This document shows, piece by piece, positions 54,895 to 63,045 of a stretch of 64,000 nucleotides of DNA. The position numbers were made by a program, and so were the translations under genes. Position 1 is the first letter of the stretch. Every line of letters starts with the position of its first letter. This stretch comes from Labrys monachus (GTDB taxonomy: Bacteria > Pseudomonadota > Alphaproteobacteria > Rhizobiales > Labraceae): NCBI RefSeq assembly GCF_030814655.1, contig NZ_JAUSVK010000001.1, positions 5,711,001 through 5,775,000 of the forward strand. The letters are read 5' to 3'. Under the pieces are notes generated by a model that was given only the letters and a program-made list of their open reading frames with translations, made no database searches and was not told the DNA's origin.

Positions 54895-54984
54895 GCCGCT
54901 GTCGCGGACGAGCCCCGGCCTCGAACATTTCCCTATTTTCGCCCCGAAATCAAAGATTTCGCCAGAACCCCCGCCGCCGCCGGC

Positions 54985-55872
54985 TCAGAAGAGCCTCAGC
55001 CCGGGCACGCGCACCCTGAGCCGGTACAGCGAGGTCGACGCGGTCAAATAGAGACCGCGCAGGTCCTCGTCGCCGAAGGTGAAGTTGGCACAGGGTTCCG
55101 GCGTCGAGATGACGCCGAGCCCGTCGCCCGAGGGATCGAAGACATGGATCCCGCCCGGCCCGCTGCAATAGAGATTGCCGCAGCTGTCGATCTTCATGCC
55201 GTCCGGCGCGCCGGGCGCCTCGCCTTCGGTCGTCGCCCAGACGGCGCCGCCGGTGAGCTCCCCGGACGCGGACAGGCTGAAGACGCGGATGTGCCGCCGC
55301 TCGGTGTCGTTGACGAACAGGCGCGATTCGTCGAGCGAGAAGCACAGCCCGTTGGGCTGGGCGAAGTCGCCCGCCAGCAGCGTCGGCTCTGCCCCGTCGA
55401 CGTCGATCCTGTAGACCCCGCGGAAGGCCAGCTCCGCCTCCCTGGGCACGCCGAAGAAGGGCTGGCGCCCATAGGTCGGGTCGGTGAAATAGACAGCCCC
55501 GCCCGTCGCCACGACGATGTCGTTGGGGCTGTTGAGCGCCTTGCCGCCATAGTGGCTGGCGAGCACCGTGACGGTGCCGTCCGGCTCGGCGCGGGTGACG
55601 CGGCTGGTCGCATGCTCGCAGCTCAACAGCCGTCCCCGGCGGTCGAGCGTGTTGCCGTTCGCCTTGTGGCTCGGGTCGCGGAAGACCTCGATCTCGCCCG
55701 AAGGCAGCCGCCGATGCATGCGGCTGTTGGGGATGTCGCTGAAGACGAGCCATTTCTCATAGGGGTGCCAGACGGGGCCCTCGGTGAAGCCGAAGCCGCC
55801 CGCGAGCGTTTCCAGCCCGGCGTCGCCGACGATATCGGCGAAACGCGGATCGCGCATCTCCACCGAGGTCAT
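54985..55872 (-). CDS. SMP-30/gluconolactonase/LRE family protein
   Basis: The 295-residue six-bladed beta-propeller should open sugar lactones using a divalent metal. Visible ligand segments: Glu in GFTEGPVWHP, Asn in LNSPNDIVVATGGAVYFTDP, QPNGLCFSLDESRLFVNDT, and Asp in APDGMKIDSCGNLYCSGPGG. No signal peptide is present. ATG 55872 overlaps the stop of the tautomerase gene (ATGA), so the pair is coupled. The context suggests oxidation of the imported sugar to a lactone followed by hydrolysis. Confidence 0.92.
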   Translation of the reverse strand: MTSVEMRDPRFADIVGDAGLETLAGGFGFTEGPVWHPYEKWLVFSDIPNSRMHRRLPSGEIEVFRDPSHKANGNTLDRRGRLLSCEHATSRVTRAEPDGTVTVLASHYGGKALNSPNDIVVATGGAVYFTDPTYGRQPFFGVPREAELAFRGVYRIDVDGAEPTLLAGDFAQPNGLCFSLDESRLFVNDTERRHIRVFSLSASGELTGGAVWATTEGEAPGAPDGMKIDSCGNLYCSGPGGIHVFDPSGDGLGVISTPEPCANFTFGDEDLRGLYLTASTSLYRLRVRVPGLRLF

Positions 55873-56060
55873 TCCTTGGGCTTGGCGGCGGTCTTGCCGC
55901 CGACATACCAGTCCGGCGCCTCGACATCCTCGAACACCACCCACACCGCCTCCTTGGGCAGTTCGGCGATCTCGCTGACCGCCTCGGTGACGCGGCGCGC
56001 GATCTCGTCCTTGCGCTGCTGCGAGTGGCCCTTGAGAATGCGGATATTGACGAAAGGCAT
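55869..56060 (-). CDS. 4-oxalocrotonate tautomerase family protein
   Basis: The 63-residue protein begins MPFVNIRILKGHSQQRKDEI, so after Met removal the catalytic Pro1 is in place. VSEIAELPKEAVWVVFEDVE follows, typical of 4-OT-like tautomerases that form hexamers and interconvert keto and enol forms of small acids. GAGGA lies 7 bases upstream of ATG 56060. Its stop overlaps the start of the lactonase gene. It likely handles an intermediate in sugar-acid breakdown. Confidence 0.9.
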   Translation of the reverse strand: MPFVNIRILKGHSQQRKDEIARRVTEAVSEIAELPKEAVWVVFEDVEAPDWYVGGKTAAKPKE

Positions 56061-56201
56061 CGGCGTTTCCTCGACCTGTTGTCTCGATCTTGTTGTTTGG
56101 CGCGAGGCTAGCGGGCGACGGGGAAAACGATAGGGGGCAAGGAACAGCGGACACTGTGCGTTTGCACAGTCATCCGGCGGGCCCGCGGGCAAAGGCTTCC
56201 G

Positions 56202-56630
56202 TCACACGTGAATCGCGTCGAGTTCCGGCAGGAGGACGACGCTCTCCTGCTCGTTGGGATCGGTGCGCGAGATCACGGCGACGCAGGGTTCCGTGCTGCT
56301 CAGATTGTAGGGCAGATGCGGCACGTTGGCGGGAATGTAGACGAAGTCGCCGGCGCGCGAGACGAGGTGCTGCTCCAGCCTCTCGCCGTAATGCATCGCG
56401 GCCTCGCCGCTGATCACATAGATCGCGGTTTCGTGGGCCTCGTGCTTGTGGGCCTTGGCGCGGCCGCCGGGCGGGATGGTGAGCAGCTGCATGTGGATGG
56501 CGGCAGCCCCCGTCGTCTCCGCCGAGATCGCGGGCGCATAGGAAAAGCCCTGCTTGCCGACGAACGGCGCGCTCGCCCGCAAAACCGTGCAGACCGCCGG
56601 GCGTTCCGGCGTCGTGCTTTCTTCCGACAT
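56202..56630 (-). CDS. Cupin domain protein
   Basis: The 142-residue single-domain cupin has metal-ligand candidates in AKAHKHEAHETAIYVISGEA (His and Glu) and a later His in YIPANVPHLPYNLSSTEPCV. Such proteins act as sugar isomerases, dioxygenases or binding proteins; the specific role is unknown. ATG 56630 is preferred over 56636 because GGAGG is 6 bases from it and directly touches the other. It lies between the two-component genes and the lactonase genes. Confidence 0.87.
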   Translation of the reverse strand: MSEESTTPERPAVCTVLRASAPFVGKQGFSYAPAISAETTGAAAIHMQLLTIPPGGRAKAHKHEAHETAIYVISGEAAMHYGERLEQHLVSRAGDFVYIPANVPHLPYNLSSTEPCVAVISRTDPNEQESVVLLPELDAIHV

Positions 56631-56735
56631 GGGCATCCTCCGATATATTGACGTTCCAGGGGGCGTGCCGGTCTTCCGGCCGGCGCGCCCGATCCTATCG
56701 CGGTTGCCCCGCCCGCGGAACGCCGGTCCCGCGGC

Positions 56736-57470
56736 CTATTTCGCCGCACGCCCGGGCCCGGCGAGCCAGGCGTCGAACTGGTGCTGCTCGCGCCGGAGGG
56801 CATCGATGTTGATCAGCCCGCGCGAGAGGGCGATGTAGATGGCCCGCGTGCGCGAATTGAAGATCGGCGCACTGTCCCCCTCGCCCGCGCCGGTGAGGTC
56901 GAGCTTGTCGTAGAGATGCTGGATGCGGCTCTGGGCGCCGCGCGTCGACAGGCCGCGGCGCGCCGCGATGGCCTTGTCCGTGAGGCCGAGGGCGATGTCG
57001 ATCAGGCTTTCATACTCGCTGTCGGTGATGCCTTCGCGCCGATCCTGCACGCGATGCTGGATGCCCCTGATTTCCCGGTCGATGATGCAGTGGCCCTCGC
57101 GGAAGACGCCGCGCAGCGCCGAGCGCATGCCCTCCTCCGAGGCCGATTTGAGGACATAGCCATAGACGGAGCCCGGCGGCACGATGCGTGCCACCCCTCG
57201 GACATAGGCCTCGTCGGCGAAATTGGACCAGAACAGGATGTTGGTGTCGGCACGCCGGCTCCAGATGGCGCGGGCGACCTCGATGCCCGTCACCTTGGGC
57301 AGCTGCAGGTCGAGCACGACGCAGGGCGGCGTCCGCCGGTTCGCCAGGTCCATGGCTTCGTTGCCGTTGGCCGCCTCGATCACCTCGACGTCGCCGGCCC
57401 AGAGCTGCTCGATGATCCCGCGTGCAAACGCCCGATGCAGCCCGTCGTCCTCGGCTATCATCACAAGCAT
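56736..57470 (-). CDS. Two-component response regulator, LuxR-type output
   Basis: The 244-residue protein has a receiver domain (acidic pair in MLVMIAEDDG, phosphoacceptor Asp54 in VVLDLQLPKVTG, conserved Lys in YGYVLKSAS). A LuxR-like helix-turn-helix follows near residues 155-205 (ITDSEYESLIDIALGLTDKA, IAARRGLSTRGAQSRIQHLY). The usual Thr/Ser switch is Ser in LFWSNFAD. GGAGGAGACCAGG precedes ATG 57470. It follows the histidine kinase gene after 76 bases and should be its partner, acting on nearby sugar genes. Confidence 0.9.
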   Translation of the reverse strand: MLVMIAEDDGLHRAFARGIIEQLWAGDVEVIEAANGNEAMDLANRRTPPCVVLDLQLPKVTGIEVARAIWSRRADTNILFWSNFADEAYVRGVARIVPPGSVYGYVLKSASEEGMRSALRGVFREGHCIIDREIRGIQHRVQDRREGITDSEYESLIDIALGLTDKAIAARRGLSTRGAQSRIQHLYDKLDLTGAGEGDSAPIFNSRTRAIYIALSRGLINIDALRREQHQFDAWLAGPGRAAK

Positions 57471-57546
57471 CCTGGTCTCCTCCTGCGCATGTCGCCGAAG
57501 CACGGCCTCGACGGAGAAATATCGCTTCGAACGGGAGGCGGACGGC

Positions 57547-58779
57547 CTAGCCTCCCCCGGCGGGGCGGCCGAGCTTGAGGCCGACCTCCACTTTCGTGCC
57601 GCCCTTGCGGCCGGCACGGCCGATATGCAGGCGCGCGCCGATCAGCGCCGCCCGCGTGCGCATATGGCCGATGCCGCCGAACGTCTCCGGCCCGACGGGG
57701 CCGCAGCCGCAGCCATCGTCGGTGACCGCGATGCGCAGTTCCTCCGCGTCCCTCTCGATGCGGACGTCGATGCGGCTCGCCATCGCATGCCGGGCGGCAT
57801 TGTTGATCGCCTCCTGCACGATGCGGTAGACCGCCGTGCGCATGGTGTCGGGCAGGGTGTCGGCGGCGCCATCGCTCCTGTCGGCGATATGGACCGCTAT
57901 CGGCGGGTTGGCGCGGCTGACGCTGCGGTTGAGATGCGCCTCGACGGCCTCGCGCAGGCCGAACAGCTCGAGGACGCCGGGCCGCATGTCGTCGACGATG
58001 TGGCGCAGCTCGGCGAGGCAGCCGACGACCTCGCGCTCGAGGTCGGCGAGTTGCGCCGCCCGGGCCACGCCCTGGCTGCGCAGGGCCGACACCTGGCGCA
58101 CGACGCGGGCGAGGTCCGCCAGCGTCTGGTCGTGCAGGTCCATGCCGATCCGCCGCCGCTCCCGCTCCATGCCTTCGGTCAGCTGGGAGGCGCCGACCCG
58201 CAGCAATTCCTCGCGGTTGCGCGCCTCGCTTTCGGCGAGCATGGCGCGGCGCGCCTCCTCGGCCTGGATCAGGGCGAAGATATAGGGGGCAATGAAGTCG
58301 GCGCATTGCTGGGCGGTGCCGACGTCCTCGATGCCGTAGCAGTCGGCCGCATGCCGGCTGATGTTGAGGGTGCCGACGATCTCGCCCCGCGCGCGCATCG
58401 GCACGATGATGCGGCTGCGCAATTCGGCCGCGAAGATCGGCTCGTCCAGCGCGCCGTCGAAATGGAAGCGTCCGTCCGACAACGCGTCGCCGGCGATCAG
58501 ATAGGGCACCTCGCCCTTGAGAACCATGCGCACCGGGCTGCGCTCGGCCGGGAGGGGATCCCGGCCGAGCGCGCTCCAGCTCGTATGGAAGCCCGCCTCG
58601 TAGCAGGCATGGCTGGCGCCGTCATGCAGCAGCACCGCCACGTCGATGTGGTCGTGCGGCAGCAGGCTCCCGATTTCGGCGGCCGTCGCCCGGAACGCCG
58701 CGCCGGGATCGATATGCCCGGCCAGCGCCCGCGAGATCGCCAGCAGGCGGTCGACCAGTATGGGCGAGACGCTCGCCAT
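57547..58779 (-). CDS. GAF-domain sensor histidine kinase (HisKA_3 / NarX-like)
   Basis: The 410-residue kinase is cytosolic (no membrane helix). A GAF domain covers about residues 20-175, a dimerisation helix contains the phospho-acceptor His216 (RRRIGMDLHDQTLADLARVV), and the HATPase domain has the N-box IVQEAINNAARHAMASRIDV, a Gly-rich loop (DDGCGCGPVGPETFGGIGHM) and KGGTKVEVGLKL. This HisKA_3 layout pairs with LuxR-type regulators. With several Cys residues in or near the GAF domain (59, 147, 159) it may sense a small molecule or redox state. ATG 58779 starts the homology. Confidence 0.92.
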   Translation of the reverse strand: MASVSPILVDRLLAISRALAGHIDPGAAFRATAAEIGSLLPHDHIDVAVLLHDGASHACYEAGFHTSWSALGRDPLPAERSPVRMVLKGEVPYLIAGDALSDGRFHFDGALDEPIFAAELRSRIIVPMRARGEIVGTLNISRHAADCYGIEDVGTAQQCADFIAPYIFALIQAEEARRAMLAESEARNREELLRVGASQLTEGMERERRRIGMDLHDQTLADLARVVRQVSALRSQGVARAAQLADLEREVVGCLAELRHIVDDMRPGVLELFGLREAVEAHLNRSVSRANPPIAVHIADRSDGAADTLPDTMRTAVYRIVQEAINNAARHAMASRIDVRIERDAEELRIAVTDDGCGCGPVGPETFGGIGHMRTRAALIGARLHIGRAGRKGGTKVEVGLKLGRPAGGG

Positions 58780-58924
58780 GCTCCGGCACGCTCCTCTTCG
58801 ATCCGGCGCTCTTTGCCTCACGCCCATTTCCAACCGCCGATGTTATTCCACCGTGAAACGGAAGGCCGCCCGCCTGGACGGACCTCGCGGCGACCGCCCT
58901 CCCGGCGACATACCAAGCCGTCCC

Positions 58925-59974
58925 TCAGCCTTCCCCGTGCAGCGCGCGGTCGCCGGCACCGAAGCGGTCCCTGGCGAAATTCTGCTGGTGCCAATAGGGA
59001 TAGATCATGGGAATGGCGCTGACCTCGTCGAGGCGCCCGCGTTCCTCCGCCGTCAGCTTCAGGCCGACCGCCCGGAAATTCTGCTCGAACTGCTCCTCGT
59101 TGCGCCCGCCGATGACGAGCGAGGCGATGGCCGGGCGCCCCAACAGCCAGGCGAGCGCGACCTGCGCGGCCGAAACGCCGCGGGCCTCGCCGATCTCGAC
59201 AAGCGCGTCCACGATGGTCCAGAGCCTATCGTAATCGCGGATCGGCGGCTCGGTCCAGCCGGCGTTCTGGCGCGAGCCCACCGGCGCCTCCTTGCCGCGG
59301 CGGTGCTTGCCGGAGAGGAGGCCGCCGGCGAGCGGGCTCCAGACCAGCACGCCCAGCCCCTGGTCCACCGCGATCGGCAGCAGCTCGTATTCGGCCTCGC
59401 GTGCCTCGAGCGTGTAATGGATCTGCTGGGTGACGAAGCGCTGCCGGCGGTCGCGGTCGCTAACGCCGAGCGCCTTCATGATGTGCCAGCCGGAATAGTT
59501 GGAGCAGCCGATATAGCGGACCTTGCCCTGGGTCACCAGGGTGTCGAGCGCCTCCAGCATCTCCTCCAGCGGGGTGACGCCGTCCCATTCATGCATGTAG
59601 TAGATATCGATGACGTCGGTCCTGAGGCGTTTGAGGCTGCGCTCGCATTCGCGGATGACGTGATAGCGCGAGACGCCCTCGTCGTTCGGCCCGTCGCCAA
59701 TGCGCATGCGGGCCTTCGACGAGATCAGCACGTCGCCGCGCTTGCCCTTGGCGAGCACCTCGCCGAGGATCTCCTCGGACAGGCCGTTCGAATACATGTT
59801 CGAGGTGTCGAACAGGTTGACGCCGGCGTCGATGCACAGGTCGACGAGGCGGCGGGCGTCCTTCACGCCCTGGCTGCCGACCATGGCGAACGGCCCCTTG
59901 CCGCCGAAAGTGAACGTTCCCATCGTCAAAACAGAAATTTTCAGGCCCGATCGGCCGAGAAATCGATATTCCAT
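58925..59974 (-). CDS. Aldo/keto reductase
   Basis: The 349-residue TIM-barrel reductase has the complete tetrad: Asp56 and Tyr61 in NLFDTSNMYSNGLSEE, Lys87 in LISSKARMRIG and His128 in YYMHEWDGVTPLEE. The NADPH-binding C-terminal segment is ASLVIGGRNEEQFEQNFRAV. It resembles AKR members acting on sugars or aromatic aldehydes. It follows dhaL by 39 bases on the same strand, so it may reduce or oxidise the ketose or polyol handled by the kinase. Confidence 0.93.
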   Translation of the reverse strand: MEYRFLGRSGLKISVLTMGTFTFGGKGPFAMVGSQGVKDARRLVDLCIDAGVNLFDTSNMYSNGLSEEILGEVLAKGKRGDVLISSKARMRIGDGPNDEGVSRYHVIRECERSLKRLRTDVIDIYYMHEWDGVTPLEEMLEALDTLVTQGKVRYIGCSNYSGWHIMKALGVSDRDRRQRFVTQQIHYTLEAREAEYELLPIAVDQGLGVLVWSPLAGGLLSGKHRRGKEAPVGSRQNAGWTEPPIRDYDRLWTIVDALVEIGEARGVSAAQVALAWLLGRPAIASLVIGGRNEEQFEQNFRAVGLKLTAEERGRLDEVSAIPMIYPYWHQQNFARDRFGAGDRALHGEG

Positions 59975-60013
59975 GCTGCGTTCCTGTCTGTCGTCTTGAG
60001 GAGGCGCCCGCCG

Positions 60014-60646
60014 TCACGCCGGGCCGAGCGCCTCGATGATCCGTACCATCGCAAGCTGGCCGGGGTCGTAGAGGCCGATGCTGCCCTCGCCGAACATGCG
60101 GGCGCGGCCGAGCTTGTTCGGCCGGCCCTTGAAGGTCTCGAGAGTAGCGCGCGCCGCTTCGAGGCTGCGCGGGTAGAGCTCGGCCGGCGACGCGTCCGCC
60201 GTGGCGTCGGCGACGGCCTTGAGGACGTCGAGCACGGTCTTGTCGCCGAGATTGCCCTTGCCGCGCGCCATCATCGCCGCCAGTGCGCCGAGCGCCAACT
60301 CCGGGATCTCCCGCGCCTCGATCGAGGCGCGCCCCTTGCAGGCCTTGGCCGTGGCGAGGAAGGCGGTCGCCAGCAGCGTGCCGTAGGACGAGGAGGAGAC
60401 GCGCTGCATCGCCTTGGCGCATTCCATGAAGGCGAGGCCGACATCCTCGGGAAGCTGCGCCGCCGCGGCCTCGGCGAAGCCGCGCGACACGGTGATGCCG
60501 AGGTCGCCATCGCCGAGAGCCCCGTCGGCGGCGTTCAGCTCGGCGGCGTCGCCCTGCGCCCGGCCGGCGATGCGCTTCAGCGCGGCGGCGAGGTCGGCGG
60601 AGGTGAAAATCGCCGTTTCGTTCGAGGCGGGCGCGTCGGAGGCCAT
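60014..60646 (-). CDS. dhaL: Dihydroxyacetone kinase-type subunit DhaL
   Basis: The 210-residue protein is the nucleotide-binding helical-barrel subunit. Three Asp residues that hold the Mg-nucleotide lie in AADGALGDGDLGITVSRGF; SSSSYGTLLATAFLATAKAC and GKGNLGDKTVLDVLKAVADA follow, and the C-terminal GRPNKLGRARMFGEGSIGLY closes the site. With DhaK it phosphorylates dihydroxyacetone or another small ketose. No DhaM phosphotransferase gene is present, so the donor is either ATP or a PTS protein encoded elsewhere. Confidence 0.93.
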   Translation of the reverse strand: MASDAPASNETAIFTSADLAAALKRIAGRAQGDAAELNAADGALGDGDLGITVSRGFAEAAAAQLPEDVGLAFMECAKAMQRVSSSSYGTLLATAFLATAKACKGRASIEAREIPELALGALAAMMARGKGNLGDKTVLDVLKAVADATADASPAELYPRSLEAARATLETFKGRPNKLGRARMFGEGSIGLYDPGQLAMVRIIEALGPA

Positions 60647-60666
60647 GGTCGTTTCTTTCCAGACGA

Positions 60667-61659
60667 TCAGATTTTCCAGAAGGGGCAGTCGCAGGGCGCG
60701 GCGAGCAGCCGCTCGATCTCGCTGTCGAGGCGGCAGAGCGTGAGGGTGGCGCCCGCCATCTCCATCGACGTCGCGTAGCGGCCGACCAGCGGCGAGACGA
60801 TGGTCACGCCCCTGTCGTCGAAGCGTTCGCGGATGCGCCGATACATGATGTAGAGTTCTTCCAGCGGCGTCGCGCCGAGCGAATTGACCAGTAGCGCGAT
60901 GCGCTCTCCCCGGCCGAGCGGCACGTCGTCCAGCAGGTGGTCGACCATCTCGTCGGTGATCTCGTCCGCCGTCTTCAGCTTGTCGCGCCAGATCCCGGGC
61001 TCGCCATGGATGCCCATGCCCATCTCCATCTCGTCCTCGGCGAGGTTGAAGGTGGGGGCGCCGGCCTGCGGCACGATGCAGGGCGTGAGGGCGAAGCCGA
61101 TCGAGCGGCAGGCGTCGGCCGTCTTCTGCGCCGACGCCGTGACCTCGTCGAGGGTGGCGCGCTCCTCGGCGCGGGCGCCGGCTGCCTTGAAGGCGAACAC
61201 CATACCCGCCACGCCGCGCCGCTTCTCGGCTTCCGCCGCCGGCGCCGAGGCGACGTCGTCGGCGAGCAGCACGGTGGTCGAGGCGATGTCCTCCATCTCC
61301 AGCATCTCGCCGGCCATGTCGAAATTCATGACGTCGCCGCCGTAATTGCCGTAGAGCCGGAGCACGCCGGCGCCGCCGTCGGCATGGCGCATGGCGCTCG
61401 CCATCTGGTCGGCCGAGGGCGAGGCGAAGACGTCGCCGATGGCGCAGGCGTCGAGCAGGCCCGGCCCGATATAGCCGGTGAAGATCGGCAGGTGCCCCGA
61501 GCCGCCGCCGGTGACGATGCCGACCTTGCCCTTCACCGCACCGCCGGCCCGGACGATGACCCGCCGCTCCGGCTGCCGGAAGTGGCGCTCATGCGCCAGG
61601 CACAGGCCGGACAGCATGTCGTCCACATAGCTGACGGGCGAATTCATGACCTTTTTCAT
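60667..61659 (-). CDS. dhaK: Dihydroxyacetone kinase-type subunit DhaK
   Basis: The 330-residue substrate-binding subunit begins MKKVMNSPVSYVDDMLSGLC and has GIVTGGGSGHLPIFTGYIGP and LRLYGNYGGDVMNFDMAGEM. The covalent substrate-binding His218 lies in EMGMGIHGEPG, at the same residue number as in the E. coli protein. It binds a ketose as hemiaminal and passes it to DhaL. ATG 61659 fits the GGAGG box (4 bases) better than 61662. The gene diverges from a CUT2 binding protein, so the substrate may be an imported sugar or polyol product such as a C3 or C4 ketose. Confidence 0.94.
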   Translation of the reverse strand: MKKVMNSPVSYVDDMLSGLCLAHERHFRQPERRVIVRAGGAVKGKVGIVTGGGSGHLPIFTGYIGPGLLDACAIGDVFASPSADQMASAMRHADGGAGVLRLYGNYGGDVMNFDMAGEMLEMEDIASTTVLLADDVASAPAAEAEKRRGVAGMVFAFKAAGARAEERATLDEVTASAQKTADACRSIGFALTPCIVPQAGAPTFNLAEDEMEMGMGIHGEPGIWRDKLKTADEITDEMVDHLLDDVPLGRGERIALLVNSLGATPLEELYIMYRRIRERFDDRGVTIVSPLVGRYATSMEMAGATLTLCRLDSEIERLLAAPCDCPFWKI

Positions 61660-61984
61660 CATTCCTCCCACGGAAAAGGCCGTCACCGCGCATCTTGTTG
61701 TCGGGGGCGAGCGAAGCGGCGGCGCCAACCTGCCGCAGTTCGAACGAATGCGCAAACCCTAACTCGCCCGGTCGCGCCTGACGGATTTCGACTGCGACCG
61801 AACGAACATGATGCCCGATGACGGAGTTTGCGCAAGCCTGACACGCTTCCCTACTTGACGCCAGCGGTGGTTACGTGTCGGATATGCTGACATGACGCAG
61901 GAAGCCGACGGGAGTTCGGCCGTGGGTCATCAACGAAAAAGGGCGGCCTGATCGAGGGCCGGAGGAAACCAGGGAGTTGAAAGA
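61660..61984. promoter_or_regulatory. Divergent control region between dhaK and CUT2 system 3
   Basis: This 325-base interval must hold both promoters. Repeated sequence is concentrated at 61741-61834: CGAACGAA occurs twice (61741-61748 and 61799-61806), and TGCGCAAAC (61749-61757) is inverted as GTTTGCGCA (61826-61834), giving a nested arrangement 68 bases apart. A possible -35 is TTGACG at 61855 with a weak -10 (CGGATA) 18 bases later, directed at the binding-protein gene. No regulator gene is adjacent. Confidence 0.45.
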
Positions 61985-63010
61985 ATGAATCGTCGCGAGT
62001 TCATGCTGGCCGGTGCGTCGGTCGTCGCCGCCTCGACCCTCGGCGGGCGGCTGGCGTTCGCACAGGGCAAGCCGCTGAAGATCGGCTACAATGTCGCCAC
62101 CCTCGCCAATCCCTTCTTCCAGGGCATGACGAAGGGCGTGGTCGACGCCGTGAAGAAATATCCCGGCATGACGCTGCTCAACACCAACGCCAATGGCGAC
62201 GCCAACACCCAGTCGACCATGGTGGTCGACCTGATCAACCAGGGCGTCGATGCGCTGATCCTCAACCCGATCAACGCCAACTCCATCGTGCCGGTGGTGC
62301 AGCAGGCCGAGAAGAAGAAGATCCCGGTGTTCACGCTCGACCGCGGCGCCGCCTGCGGCGACTGCCAGACCAACTTCCTGGAGACCGACAACGTCGCGCT
62401 CGGCCGCGAAGGCGCGCAATACATCGCCGCCCAGCTCAAGAAACGCTACGGCAAGGTGCAGGGCAACGTCGTCAACCTCGTCGGCCTGCTCGGCACGACG
62501 GCCGGCGACGATCGCGACAAGGGCTTCATGGACGAGTTCAAGAAGATCTCGGCCGAGGCGCCCGACCTGAAGCTGGTCGCCCGGCAGGAAGCCCAGTTCG
62601 ACCAGGAGAAGGCCTTCAACCTGATGAGCCAGATCATGGCCGCCAACCCGCAGATCGACGCGGTGTTCAACGGCAATGACGACAACGCCGTGGGTGCGCT
62701 GCGCGCCGTCAGGCAGGCGAGCCGCAACATGCCCATCGACGATCCCAAGCACATCATCATCATCGGCATCGACGGCACCGAGCAGGCGCTGACGGCGATC
62801 CGCAAGGGCGACATGGACGCCACCCTCTCGCAGAACCCGCTGACGATGGCGGCGCAGGCGGTGGACTATGTCAACGCCTACTTCAACGGCGACAAGTCCA
62901 AGATCCCGGCCCATCAGTTCTGGCCGCACATCCTGCTGACCAAGGCGAATATCGACAGCGCCGAGGTGAAATCCTACGGCCTGTGGGCCGACGACGTCAC
63001 CAAGGGCTGA
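61985..63010 (+). CDS. Sugar ABC transporter substrate-binding protein, system 3
   Basis: The 341-residue periplasmic protein starts MNRREFMLAGASVVAASTLG, a Tat-like signal (RREFM), and has the RbsB-type fold: KPLKIGYNVATLANPFFQGM, GVDALILNPINANSIVPVVQ, and GNDDNAVGALRAVRQASRNM. A CGDC pair in DRGAACGDCQTNF may form a disulfide. Phe-rich ligand-stacking residues (NPFF) agree with binding of a pentose or polyol. It is followed 35 bases later by its ATPase. Confidence 0.94.
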   Translation: MNRREFMLAGASVVAASTLGGRLAFAQGKPLKIGYNVATLANPFFQGMTKGVVDAVKKYPGMTLLNTNANGDANTQSTMVVDLINQGVDALILNPINANSIVPVVQQAEKKKIPVFTLDRGAACGDCQTNFLETDNVALGREGAQYIAAQLKKRYGKVQGNVVNLVGLLGTTAGDDRDKGFMDEFKKISAEAPDLKLVARQEAQFDQEKAFNLMSQIMAANPQIDAVFNGNDDNAVGALRAVRQASRNMPIDDPKHIIIIGIDGTEQALTAIRKGDMDATLSQNPLTMAAQAVDYVNAYFNGDKSKIPAHQFWPHILLTKANIDSAEVKSYGLWADDVTKG

Positions 63011-63045
63011 CCGCACCGTCATCCGCTCCAGAACGGGGAGAGCCA

